This document shows, one piece after another, positions 1-10,278 of a DNA stretch of 64,000 bases. Every line of letters begins with the position of its first letter. Within the stretch, counting starts at the first letter, position 1. The DNA lies in the NCBI GenBank assembly GCA_009801085.1, contig VNWV01000011.1, forward strand, positions 248,001-312,000, written 5' to 3'. This stretch comes from Lasiodiplodia sp. COLG20 (lineage: Eukaryota > Ascomycota > Dothideomycetes > Botryosphaeriales > Botryosphaeriaceae). The notes below the pieces were generated by a model. That model did not search any database and was not told the origin of the DNA. It saw only the letters and a list, made by a program, of their open reading frames with translations. A program made the position numbers and the translations under genes.

Positions 1-1301
1 TGACTGCAGCCCAGAGAATGTCTGCAAGTGTGTTGAGATTGTGCCTTAAGCAAATTAGAAGAGCAGGCACAAGACTCTGTTGGAAGGGCTGCAGAAGCAT
101 ATGAACAATGTCTTCAGAGCCCCTACACACCGCAACCATCATCATGTCACAGCAAAATGCCCCACGAATATCGGCCGAAGCGCCATAGCTAAGTAGCAGC
201 TTCACGAGCTCAACGTTGGATGACTCGATTGCGACTTGGAGTGGCGGCCGCGCAGTGATAAAGTCTCTCCCAGGGAGCCATGTAAAACGCGCTCCATAGA
301 TATCTTGAGGCCATGGTCCGGGTAGAGAATCCGCCAGATCGAGTTTGAACCGACTCAACATGAGTGTTGTCAGCCTGACGTTTCCGGACAGAAGTGCCTC
401 TTTGAAAATCATTTCTCGAAGAGCATCCATAGTCGGATTGTGTTCGGTTGTCAAGGCGACAAGCGCATGAATGACATCTGGATTTCCAAGAGTGCGACAA
501 ATGTCGGAAAGAGGTGACTTTGCGGATGCGACGACTGAACTACTCTCGTGGTAGGAGCTCCCAAGGTGATTTGAGACAAAGAATATGGCAGACAAGAAGG
601 CGTATGTCGTCGAATCAACTGGCTTTGGAGAGAATGTGGTCGTGCTCAGAATCGGTATGAAAGCTTCAGTAAAACTTTGAGGGATTGCCAGCTGCTGACT
701 AAAGACGGCTCCAGACCGTCTGATAAGTTCAGGATGTCTTTGAATCGTCAAAAAAGCAGAACTCGAGAATTTCATCCATGGTAGTGTCCGCAAGCTCAGA
801 GGCTCCAGGAGGAGTGGCGCAGCAAGGAAGCTGATACCAGTCGGGGTTGTTTCTATGATAAATATTAGTAGGGGAGTATGCTAGATCCAGGATGCTGAAA
901 TTCCTTACTTTCTCTTATATTCGCCATTTCCACGTCGTACTGAGGCCCTGTGCCGTAACGGCTGATTGCCTTTCGCAGTTTTGCGGTTGGGACGCGAACC
1001 CCGTCAATTGCGACCTCGACATCTTCATCGCCTCGCTTCCGCTTGAGTTGCCGCGCCACGAATTGCCATTCGCAAGCTGCGAGATTCTTTCGAAATCCCC
1101 ATTTTTTGAAATGTCGCTCATAATGCCCGTCACTAATGACAGATTTCTGTTAGATTCAAACCAAGATTTGACAAAGTCTTCTTACTTTGCTTTGAAGCCG
1201 TACGTCTCTTCCATCTTGCGCGTCACTTCCTTCAAGCTCAGATCTTGGACAAGGTACAAGGTTCGGAGGATATCTTTGAAAAATATCCATTGTTCTTCCA
1301 T
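1..1301 (-). CDS. Clr5-domain protein with ankyrin repeats (3' end off window)
   Basis: Three exons can be joined: 1186-1301, 909-1132 and 1-852, with introns of 53 and 56 nt that have GTAAG donors and TAG acceptors. The first ~65 residues form a Clr5 domain: the helix ending DLSLKEVTRKMEETYGFKA continues across intron 1 into HYERHFKKWGFRKN. A basic stretch (RQLKRKRGDED) follows. The C-terminal part seen here has ankyrin-type helices (LQVAIESSNVELVKLLLSYG and a following SEDIVHMLLQ). Clr5 domains are named after a fission-yeast silencing factor and occur at the N-terminus of many fungal ankyrin proteins; a DNA-binding or nuclear role is usually assumed but mostly untested. The gene runs off the left edge, so total length and repeat number are unknown. 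The start is the ATG directly before the Clr5 helix. Confidence 0.85.
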
Positions 1302-2407
1302 ATCAAAGATGACTGAATTTGATGAAAATGAAACCGTTCCGGCAAGGGTCGTTGAATGAGAGAGCGGAGAGATAGAGCATGACAATGCCTGTATCTTACT
1401 ATGGGCTGCAGGAGTATTATGTAGGCATCGGCGCTTCTCTCTAGACGTTGCTGAGTAAGAACAGCTGTCCCTGAATCTGATAGGACCTATGTTCAGCCAA
1501 GCTCGCTTGGCTAATTTCTCGCTGTCAGCACGAAGATGGTTGGAGAGGCCCGGCAAGAAGCGGGAAGAGTGAGATCGTCTATTGGCTGCTTCCCAGAATC
1601 TTGCATCGTCGTAGAAACCAATGAGGTGTATGACAGGGATTGTGGGATCGGGAATGCAAATTACTCCTGGGCGCGCCGGGCGCAGACATGCATGGGCACG
1701 CTGGCATTGTCACTTTTCACAGTTTTATGATTAACACCACCCGGCTGGGTCAGTAGTCATGCGATATGGGAGACACAGTGAGCTCCAGCGGGTGGAAGCC
1801 CTTGAGACTCGGCCAGTCGAACAGATACGCTGATAACAACATCTCCGGCAATCTTCAACGCGACGGTCCCGCATAAGCACGCTGCAATGGCCCTTCATGC
1901 AGGCCATTATGTGATAGTAATTTCAGAGGAGCTTTGAGAAGCGACAGCCACGCTTCGAAGGAAAACAAAGGATCAGGCATTTGGCAATCATGAATCGATT
2001 TCCATATATGTGACTTTGTTTCCATTCCCTTCCATTTTCTAAATATTACCCTGCTGTAAAACATTTGAAGCAATCTGCCCCGGCTTCTCATAGCTGCCAA
2101 CCCCTGAAAGGTACAGAAGCATGTACAACCGTAAAATTGTACCTTGAAGCTTCCTCACAATACCGACCATACCCACTAGTTTTGATAGACCCTGGAGGCC
2201 GGAAGATGACTGAATTCAGGAAGAAAAAGAAGGAAATGGAGTGTAAATGATTATAGGGGAGGAAGCTTTCACCAAATAATCCCCCTTTGAAGCAAATAGT
2301 AAAGGTCTGTGGTTTCTGGCTAGCTGTAGGCAGCCGTTTGTGGCCGGTAGCTTATGATCCGCTACTCTGCTCTTACAGAGTTGATCGTTACCCGCCCAAA
2401 CTGTAGT
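1302..2407. other. Intergenic, no supported gene
   Basis: This spacer lies upstream of the Clr5 gene and downstream of the minus-strand paralogue array. Open frames on both strands are under 85 codons, lack splice continuity and resemble no family I know. I see no RNA gene or repeat in it. Confidence 0.5.
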
Positions 2408-2796
2408 TCAAATGCCGCTGGCTAGAACAATTCTGTAGAATCGACCGTAAGCACTATTCATGCGAAAGGGATCAGGGAGGGTGGTCGTACGGCCTCGTTC
2501 ATGTGGTCTCCCCAACTGAATAACCTCCCCATTGCGAGCAATGTGCCAGTCTAGGTCGCTGCTCAGCCGTTCTTTGTCAAAACAAGTGGTCCTCGCAAGC
2601 TATCGGGCTTTGATCTTGATTGACTGTATCAGGTACGCGCATATTAGCGCCAAACCGAGAATGAAGAGCATAAAGTTGGACACACATTCTCGTCCATAAC
2701 CATGATGACGGCATGGTATCGTGCTAGAGTAGATTTGTTGATTACGAGATTGTTCTTCTCGAGCTCAGTGGCATGTATATCAGTCGAAGTGCCCAT
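2408..2796 (-). CDS. Small unrecognised protein, paralogue A of a three-copy local family
   Basis: Two exons (2686-2796 and 2408-2599) joined by an 86-nt intron with a GCTAAT branch site give a 100-aa protein. I do not recognise the family. It shares with the next two genes an NLV strand (NNLVINKSTLARYHAV) and, about 40 residues later, a W-H-x-A-R-N-G-x-x-I-Q-L-G signature (DWHIARNGEVIQLG). It lacks the N-terminal ~65 residues of copy B, so it may be a truncated duplicate or may have an upstream exon I missed. Its ATG overlaps the stop codon of copy B by one base (TAATG), which is odd for separate fungal genes. No signal peptide or membrane segment is seen. The exon model is tentative, especially the intron acceptor. 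Confidence 0.45.
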
Positions 2797-3392
2797 TATG
2801 GAATTTTCGTGGGGCCTAAGACTTGGACTTTAAAGTCCACCATCTCGAAATCGTCTGCAGAAGTAATCGTAAGCTACAACCCGCAAAAAAAGGAGTATAG
2901 ATCGGTCAACTCACTCCCGGGCACCGGGAACCCGACTCCCAGTTGGATGTGCTCTCCATTGCGAACTTCATGCCAATACTCGTCCTCAATTCTCCTTTTT
3001 CCAATGAATGTATTCTTGAAAAACTGAGAGGTCTTGATCATAATACTCTACGTCAACCGTCAGCAGGGCAGCATGGTTGATAGCATGCATGGTTATTTGT
3101 ACCTCGTTAGACAAAGCTCTGCATACAAAATGGTCCATCACAACCGCCTCATGTTCTACTATGAGGTTGTCTTTAGCGGGTGCAGTATGAAACAGGCCAT
3201 TGCGGAGGCCGAGTGGGACCGTAGGGCCATCTGTAAGAAGAGTCACCACGCGATCTGGGTTATTTAAGGCTTTGTCGTTCAGGGGTGCACCGTGAATCAT
3301 CAGGAAGCTGGTGAATTGCACCTCTTGCACCCAGGTCAGTCCACATAAAAGCTAGATAGTCGGGAACACTACTTACTATAAGCCTGGACCAT
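2796..3392 (-). CDS. Small unrecognised protein, paralogue B
   Basis: Four exons (3377-3392, 3052-3323, 2915-3014, 2796-2854) give about 148 aa. The intron sizes are 53, 37 and 60 nt; the 37-nt one is very short, and a donor six bases upstream (GTTGAC) would make it 43 nt and still keep frame. The protein has the family's NLIVEHEAVVMDHF strand, then EYWHEVRNGEHIQLG, and ends in a short beta-like tail (FEMVDFKVQVLGP). The same order appears in copy C, which also has a tiny first exon ending in phase 1. The function is unknown. It looks soluble and cytosolic, with no signal peptide or membrane span. The match between copies after splicing is the main reason to believe these models. Confidence 0.55.
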
Positions 3393-4834
3393 GGTGTTTC
3401 TGGTGATGGATTAAGCGGTCTGGGGTTAGATATGGTGGGAAAGTACACCGTGTGTAGTCTGAGTGTTGCCGTTTGCTTTGATGGTCAAGAGGGACCTTGG
3501 TCGTGGAGTACATGGAGTATTTATACATCTATCGCGCTGAATGCGCATGTAAAGGCTTCGCATGAACCCGTATGCATCGAAAGCCAGGCCCTTTGTGTTG
3601 TCAGGGTCCTTGAACGTGCTATACGCCGTGTGATTTGCACATGTTCTTTCAAAGATGTAGAATACACGTCAATGTTCTACTTCTGTATTCACCGAGCTGC
3701 ATATTCTGTCTTTCAGGCCTTTGCTACACCCATTTTCAAATTAACTTGCTCTACTTTGTTGAGTAGAACCTTCTTGAGCCCTCGTTTAGTTGTTGTATCA
3801 TTGACACACCACACGTTTGGGAATCGTGACGGTATCTTCTACTTTGTTATGTGCTTGAGGATAAGTACAAAAGCTTTTTTATTGGGAGGATGAGAATGGC
3901 GATCAAAGAGGAACACAAGTGTACGTGCAATGTTCTTTGCATTTCAAGATTTCAGATTCACCACTTACTGTGGGACACGTCCTCAAAGAATCAATACAAA
4001 AGTCTCTGGGAAGCTTCGCGGCACCCTGCTGCAAGAGTCGCCTTTTGTTACTGGATACAAGTTACTTCACATCATCATCAGCCGCACTGCATGTTTCCTT
4101 CGGCCCAGCAGAAGCTTCGGACCAGTTCACGACAAAGCTAGTAGATAAAAGGAAAAAAGAATTCGTAAAAGGTGTCAAGAGGCGTCCATCATGGATAGAC
4201 GGCCATGGCGCCATGCGGGTCCATGAGTTATTGACACAGGAACGCGGAATCAGAAGCGATAAATAACGTCAAGCGCGATGCAGAAAGGCCGTTTGATTGT
4301 CAATTCTAGGCTAATGAAGTGTGGCGCAATGGATGGACAACAAACATACATTGAGGCATACCAATTTGTATGGGTTTCTCGGGAGTAGTGCATTGAGTTT
4401 GGTGAGTATCCGTGGTGGAATGAGCTTCATGAACCAATTGGCTATGTAGTCTGCTAAGAAGAGAACCCCGCGGCCGGACCTGGCCGTTGCCCCATGGTAA
4501 ACGGGGGCCAATGAATGCAGCAAAGAATTACCGCCATCCCATGCAGGTAATCAAATCTGAATGAGGCACACCACAGCCTTGTCATTCTAATACACAATGC
4601 CGGACTTCGTACTACCGATCAGCCTGGAAACAGCAAGCACTAGCGTGCATTTTCCACGCTACTTTGATCTTCCGAAAATCAAAATCCCCTTTACCGTTGA
4701 GATACCGCGATGTTTGCCGACCCAAGTTGAATTTAGTGCCGGATATACTTTTCCCTATCAACCATATTGTACATTACTGTTCGGGGGTGACTGAATTGTG
4801 AAGCGGCTTAGCGAATCGGCTCTTTGAGGTAGTA
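3393..4834. other. Intergenic between paralogues B and C
   Basis: The spacer of about 1.4 kb carries overlapping plus-strand frames of up to 153 codons, but none has a recognisable domain or convincing splice sites, and they overlap each other in different frames. A 65-codon ATG frame at 4597-4794 is the only tidy small ORF and is not supported by anything else. I searched by eye for a further copy of the flanking small gene family and did not find one. Confidence 0.45.
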
Positions 4835-5453
4835 TTAACCCGAAAGCTCGCCCGGGAAGTTGAGAGGCTCGACGTAGACACGGAACGTTGGTGCATAGTA
4901 CACGACTTTGTAGGTATGTCAGTAGTAACGTGGGAGATCGGTATAGGGAGCGCGTAAACTTACCGCCTTCCAGTATGGTAGTTTGTCCCAGGCGAAGCTC
5001 CATACCACTACCAACGGAGTACCAAATCTCTGGCGTCATCTTGGTGTGGTCAAGCCAGGCGCCCTGTGAGTCCGAGCTTGCGAGTGCCATCATCTCGACA
5101 GTCTGTGCGAAAAATCAAGCGGTCAGTGTCATAGAGAGATGCGACAGAAAAAGACTGGATATGCTTACGCCGGCAGTACCGGGACGGACGAGAACGTGGG
5201 CTCGCGCCACGTTCGGGTTCAAGATGACAAGGTTGGTTTCAGAAGGGCTTTTGCTACGAGTAGCAAATCCAATGAAAGCGCCATATTCCGGGAGGGTGAC
5301 TCTGCGCGCCCCAATGTGTTGCGCGCCTGTAACTTGGCTCAGGCCGTCGTTCTCCGTTTCGCAAATCAACTTCAGCTCTTCCGCCAAGTACGGTAAGCGT
5401 ATGCAACAAGTTACGGAGTGGGCTTGCTTACTACATGAATTAACGCGAGCCAT
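4835..5453 (-). CDS. Small unrecognised protein, paralogue C
   Basis: Four exons (5432-5453, 5169-5377, 4964-5102, 4835-4905) with introns of 54, 66 and 58 nt, all GTAAG donors, give 146 aa. Frame is kept at every junction. Residues align with copy B: ETNLVILNPNVARAHVLVR corresponds to KDNLIVEHEAVVMDHFVCR, IWYSVGSGMELRLG to YWHEVRNGEHIQLG, and the last exon FRVYVEP to FKVQVLGP. The family is unknown to me. The alternation of short hydrophobic and polar stretches suggests an all-beta fold, which is inference only. Reading through the first intron would also stay open and change the N-terminus, so the start exon is the least certain part. Confidence 0.6.
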
Positions 5454-6747
5454 GGCGCTGTTGGGTGAATGAAGAACGTAAGGTGGCGGATGGATGCTAC
5501 AAGAGCTGCGGTGATATGGGCAAGAGCTTTGACTTGGCGGTGGAGCTTGACAGCGACGAGGGTGTGCAGACGATGAGCATAAGTGCACGGTAAGAGCTTC
5601 CAAAAAGATATCCCATTTCTGGGCGCGTGATTGAGCCGGAGCCCGGAACCGCAACCGCCGGTCTTTCTTCCGCGGGATATCTGTGTTCAAGGCTGCCTTG
5701 TTCAGTGACTGTATTTAGCATGACATCATCACCAAAGTCATCGAAAGTAGTTCTCCGCCGCTTTCACCCCATACCACTGCCATGGGATATTCTGGGAGGA
5801 ATAGCGCTGAGCTCTTATTGCTGGCAGTCATTGACCAGATTCAAAGAGCCATAACACGCTGTAGCATCAACAGTTTGTTCTCCAATCGTAGTGTGAAGTC
5901 TCAAATGATTGTGGCGCAGCGTCATGCCTGGCGATGATATGGAAATGTAGTTAACCTTTCCCTTTATATTGCTAAGAGCGTGTCACATCATAAGAAGGAA
6001 ATATTTGAATCACGGAAATCGCAAGGCCACTACCGACTGGTCTGCTGATTGTGCTGTAGCTGGCATTTTTCATTCATTGAACAACCCAATACCCCGAGTT
6101 TATCTTTCCCTGCGTCTGTCCTAAATAAAGGAACTGCCACCTGGAGAAAAGGAATAGCGTTCCGCTCAAATCGAGAATCCCCTGTTGAGTCGGCCTCGAT
6201 AGAATTGCAACAGATGACGGACAGTTGAAAAAGTGCATCAGGACAAGGTCGACTCTGTTGCAATACTCTCGTAAGCGCTAATAATGGTAGCGCCGGGTCG
6301 GACCGCTGCGCAACGGCTGAGGCTGATCGGCTTGCGGCAGTGGGGTTTCCGGCGGTGAGGCGAACACCAAGATTCTGCCCAGCCTTGCTTGCCGGAGCCT
6401 TTTCCAAAATAAATCGACGTATTATGCTTGATCCGAGCAGAACCGCCCTCCCTCACACAACAATCGGCCGCCAGGGAAGCGCATTGTTCACGAGCCCAAT
6501 CATCCGACGGCATGCTATCGCAGGACCCCGATCCAAATGTTAAACAACTCCAGTGCTCGCGTTTTTGGGCGCTTTAGCGGATCACCGCTCGGCTCCACAC
6601 CACTGATACGAGCAACAGCCGAGTTGGCGGACGTGCCTACTACAAACGGCCGGTCTCGCGACCTTGGCAGGCCAGGGGAGGGAGTACATCTGCAGCGATG
6701 CGCACCCGGCCGCCCTCGTTCCCCGCTCCTCCTTGCATTTCTGCAGC
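5454..6747. other. Intergenic, no supported gene
   Basis: This is the shared upstream spacer of paralogue C (minus) and the methyltransferase gene (plus). The open frames here overlap in all six frames and have no domain signature. It probably contains both promoters; no specific element could be recognised. Confidence 0.45.
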
Positions 6748-7955
6748 ATGGCGAACCCCACCACAACCACCCCCGCCGTCGCCGTCGCCGTGGACCCCGA
6801 GGTATGAAAATACAAACAACACGCGAAAAACGCCCCGCTGACGCATTGTCTCACCTCTACTCAGTACAACGATGACTCGGACTCGACGCGCGGTACTATC
6901 GACGACCAGCTCTCGTCATTCACAGCCTCGGTTACGTCCAGCGTGACCAACTACCCGGTCCAGCACGGCCGCCGCTATCATGCATACAAGGACGGCGCGT
7001 ACATCCTTCCCAATGACGACCGCGAGCAAGACCGCCTCGACATGACGCACGCCATGGCCACCACCCTCATCGGCGACAAGCTATTCCTCGCCCCACTGCC
7101 GGACGACTTTGCGGGCCGCGTGCTGGACGCTGGGTGTGGGACTGGGATATGGGCCATCGCCATGGGAGACACATTCCCGGACGCCGACATCCGTGGTGTA
7201 GATCTGAGTCCGATACAACCGTCGTGGGTATGTTGGAAATGGTCCCATTGCATTCCCTCTCAAGCTTCTTCTCCCCCACTTTACGGGCCTTTCCAGTCCC
7301 ATCAGGCTCTCGATCGCTCTTTCCGGACATCTCGATGCTAACACCCAGCGCGCCACCCCAGGTCCCCCCGAACGTCCAATTCCAAGTCGACGACATCGAG
7401 CGCGACTGGGCCTACGGCGAGCACTTCGACTTCATCTTTACGCGCTACCTCATGTCATCCATCAGCGACTGGCCGCGGCTGGTGCGCAACGCCTACGCCA
7501 ACCTCAAGCCCGGAGGCTGGGTTGAATTCCAGGACTACGACGCGCTCATCTACTCGGACGACGGCTCCTTCAAACCCGAACACGCCTTCCACACCTGGAG
7601 CACCACCTTCAACGCCGCCGCCCAGTCCTGGGGCCGCGACCCTTCGCCCGGTCCCAAGCTCGAGCAATGGGCCAAGGATGCGGGTTTCGTGAACGTGCAC
7701 CATGAGGTGTTTAAGCTGCCGATTGGCGGGTGGCCGAAGGATAAGAGGAAGAAGGAGGCGGGGTTGTTCAATTTGATTCAGGTCTTGGATGGGCTGGAGG
7801 GGTTTACGATGAGGTTGTTTACGGACTTTCTCGGGTGGAAGGAGGAAGAGGTCAAGGTTTTTGTGGCGAAGGCGAGGGATAATTTGAAAGATAGGAAGAT
7901 CCACATGATGTATGATTATCATGTGGTTTGGGGACAGAAGCCCGAGAGTAAATAA
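6748..7955 (+). CDS. LaeA-like SAM-dependent methyltransferase
   Basis: Exons 6748-6801, 6865-7227 and 7362-7955 encode 336 aa; introns are 63 and 134 nt. It is a class I SAM-dependent methyltransferase of the large fungal LaeA-like family. Motif I is VLDAGCGTGIWAI, followed by the acidic strand end IRGVDLSPIQPSW. After intron 2 come VPPNVQFQVDDIERDW and FDFIFTRYLM, then the motif LKPGGWVEFQDYD. The spliced order is the family standard and fixes the acceptor at 7361. The N-terminus is a short polar extension. Substrate is not predictable: the founding member regulates secondary metabolism, but most of the dozens of paralogues per genome are uncharacterised. It has no obvious partner next to it. 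Confidence 0.92.
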
Positions 7956-8426
7956 ATTATGGGTGGTTTCGAAGACGCACGGAATGACGACGGCAGGAAT
8001 CTTTGACGGCGTTTGGGTATGACATGCGAATGATGAAAGCTCTGAAGAAGAACAAGAGCTGTTATGAAGTTGTACAAATCCTATCAGCGTACATAGTGTT
8101 GCAGACTCCTCACCGGCGGCACTTCATACCAGGACGTTTGCGGATCCCAGTGCTGCTCCGGACCTGATCTGGGGATTGTCGAGTTTTATCATTTAGATAC
8201 TAGGCTAAGCTTAACCAGGACAGTTCAACAACCAGCCATCTGGTAGGCATGACGTCATGAATGGCTACAACGGTTGAGCCCCAGTTCATTTTTACCTATA
8301 GTGTACTTTTACCCACGGTTCACTTCTCCCTGTAGCCACTGCTGCCTTGGTCACGGGCCACACACCTGAGCATAAAACCCGTTCTCTGTCAGCAGTTCCA
8401 CCTACCACGCTCCATAACATCCCGCA
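7956..8426. other. Intergenic spacer
   Basis: About 470 bases separate the methyltransferase stop from the pseudokinase start. Short TACCTATAGTG/TACCCACGGTTCACT-like segments lie near 8297-8335, but no gene or clear repeat is seen. Confidence 0.4.
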
Positions 8427-10002
8427 ATGGCTGACTCAAATTTTGCTCCAATTCCCGCTCCAAACCCTCTTGGAATGGGCGACTCGAATCCTCCCGGATT
8501 GGATACTTCGAAGATGCGTATCGGCAACCTGCTTGCCCAAAGAAAGTCGGCGAGAGTGTATGACGTTACAATCCCCAACATGAACACGAAAGGCAACGAC
8601 ACCGAAAATGGGGACACCTACAAGCCCTATATTCTCAAGATGGTAATATCCTATGCTGGAGCATGTTAACCACTTGGCACTGACTAAACATTCCAGATTC
8701 ACGGCGAGGAAGACTTCATCCGCGAGAAAGCTGCCTACGAGCGCATGGAAGAAATCCCTGCTCTTAAAGGCTTTGTCCCGCGTTATTACGGAACTCCACA
8801 AATCCCTTATCCGTATTCCATCATCCTGCAATCCATCATCCTCAGCAAACACGATGGGATGAAGCTCGAGGATGTCATTTCGAAGCTCGCATTGCAGGAG
8901 TTACTTAGTAGTAAGAAGCTGTTGAGGAATACGATCCAGATACTTCACGGGGCTGGCGTCTATCACGGCAGATTGACTTCGAAGAACATCCTCGTCTCGG
9001 ACAAACACGGCCATCAGATGATTTTGATCAACTTCTGCCATTCCACCCTGAAGAAGGACGTCGAAGATTCAGAGGTCGAAGAGATGGAAGACATAGATTT
9101 GTGTTGCGTGGGGGAGATATTTGACGAGTTCATATGGGCCAAGGTATGCGATGGTGTCAGATATCTATGATATTAAAACTAACATATTAAAGGCTCACGA
9201 AGCAGCCACCAACCTACTTCGAGGTTTACGCAACGGCCACCAAGTTGAAAAGCCGCAGTACCGTCTAGCTGAGCTTCTGGATATGATCGGAACTCCACAT
9301 GAGGAGCTTGTCAGATCTATCATGGACATCTACACGGTGCCCGATCCTGTCTTGGCTCTCCCGCTTGCCAAATGCCTTGCCCGCTCTCAAGCCATCGAGA
9401 TGCTCAAGAAATCGGCCGACACCTTTACCCAGCTGACCCCTCCCTCAGAACAAAAGCTTATCGAGGTGGTGACGGTGTTGCAGATGAAGATGGCTGTCGC
9501 TCGATATACTGCCCAGATTAGGGCTGCTTCCAAGGACGAGAACCTCGCATCCACCAAGAGCCACTACGAAGAAGCGATCCGATTCTATCTCCGCTCCATA
9601 CCTAATGCGAGCCTTGCCGATAAGACCGCAATGACGCTGCGCCACGAGCTCGCGAAATACTACTCCCGCTTCGACTTCTACAGAGACGCGATGGATCTCT
9701 GCATTCAGGCTCTAATGGATGCCATTGACGCGGAAGGGGACATTGCACCCGATGTCTGGAGGGATTATGGCGAGCTAATCCAAAAAACGAAGAAGACGCT
9801 GTCGCACTTGATAAATGATATCAATGAAGACAAGCTGAAGGGAAAGGAGCGTTCTTGGAGGCCCTGGGCAGATCTGCCGACGTATGAGGAGGCGTACCAT
9901 CGTGCGGCAGCGGCAAAGGGAATCTGGGACGAACAATGGACGATGCACCGCATGAAGAAGCTTTCTGTCGAGCCCCATCACGGTATGAAACTTGACGGAT
10001 GA
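8427..10002 (+). CDS. Protein kinase-like fold protein, probable pseudokinase
   Basis: Exons 8427-8642, 8697-9143 and 9193-10002 (introns 54 and 49 nt) encode 490 aa. The N-terminal half has kinase-fold landmarks: a beta-3-like lysine in YILKM, a helix-C-like glutamate in REKAAYERM, then ILHGAGVYHGRLTSKNILV where the catalytic HRD loop should be, and ILINFCHS at the DFG position. Both catalytic aspartates are replaced (HGR and NFC), so phosphotransfer is unlikely. The C-terminal half (residues ~290-430) is helical with TPR-like repeats (HYEEAIRFYLRSIPNAS, DFYRDAMDLCIQALMDA). The protein is probably cytosolic and may act as a binding scaffold; that is inference. Many fungal HGxxxxNIL proteins of this sort are uncharacterised. 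Start is the first ATG after the upstream stop region. Confidence 0.75.
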
Positions 10003-10156
10003 AGAGATGCTACAATTATTGACCTTCTTTGGGTCCGAGGAGCGTCAAGCAGTCGTCAAGGACCCGTATGAAATGATATATGAATGGCTTCTCCGGTCCC
10101 TGGGATCTCTCAACAGCCGATGTTAGCGTGCATTTTTTTTTTTTTTGCTCATGTCA

Positions 10157-10278
10157 TGGGTAGATGAAGCTATCGTCCGGACGTAAATGTCAAATAAATA
10201 ATTATACACATGCATCTGGACGTAAGTGTGGAATTAATAATTGTACACTTAAATCCGGATGATAGCTTCAGATACCCA
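10157..10278. mobile_element. MITE-like element with ~26-bp terminal inverted repeats, copy 1
   Basis: The ends form an imperfect inverted repeat: left TGGGTAGATGAAGCTATCG, right end read in reverse TGGGTATCTGAAGCTATCA, each followed by TCCGGA. The 122-bp element has no coding capacity. Inside are two diverged direct units of about 37 bp, each starting near GGACGTAA and ending near ATACAC or GTACAC. A related copy lies at 50481-50561. The target duplication is not clear. A run of 14 T precedes it at 10133-10146. Confidence 0.75.

Noticed and set aside
4597..4794. 65-codon ATG frame on the plus strand between paralogues
   Set aside because: No domain, no second supporting feature; a frame this short is expected by chance.
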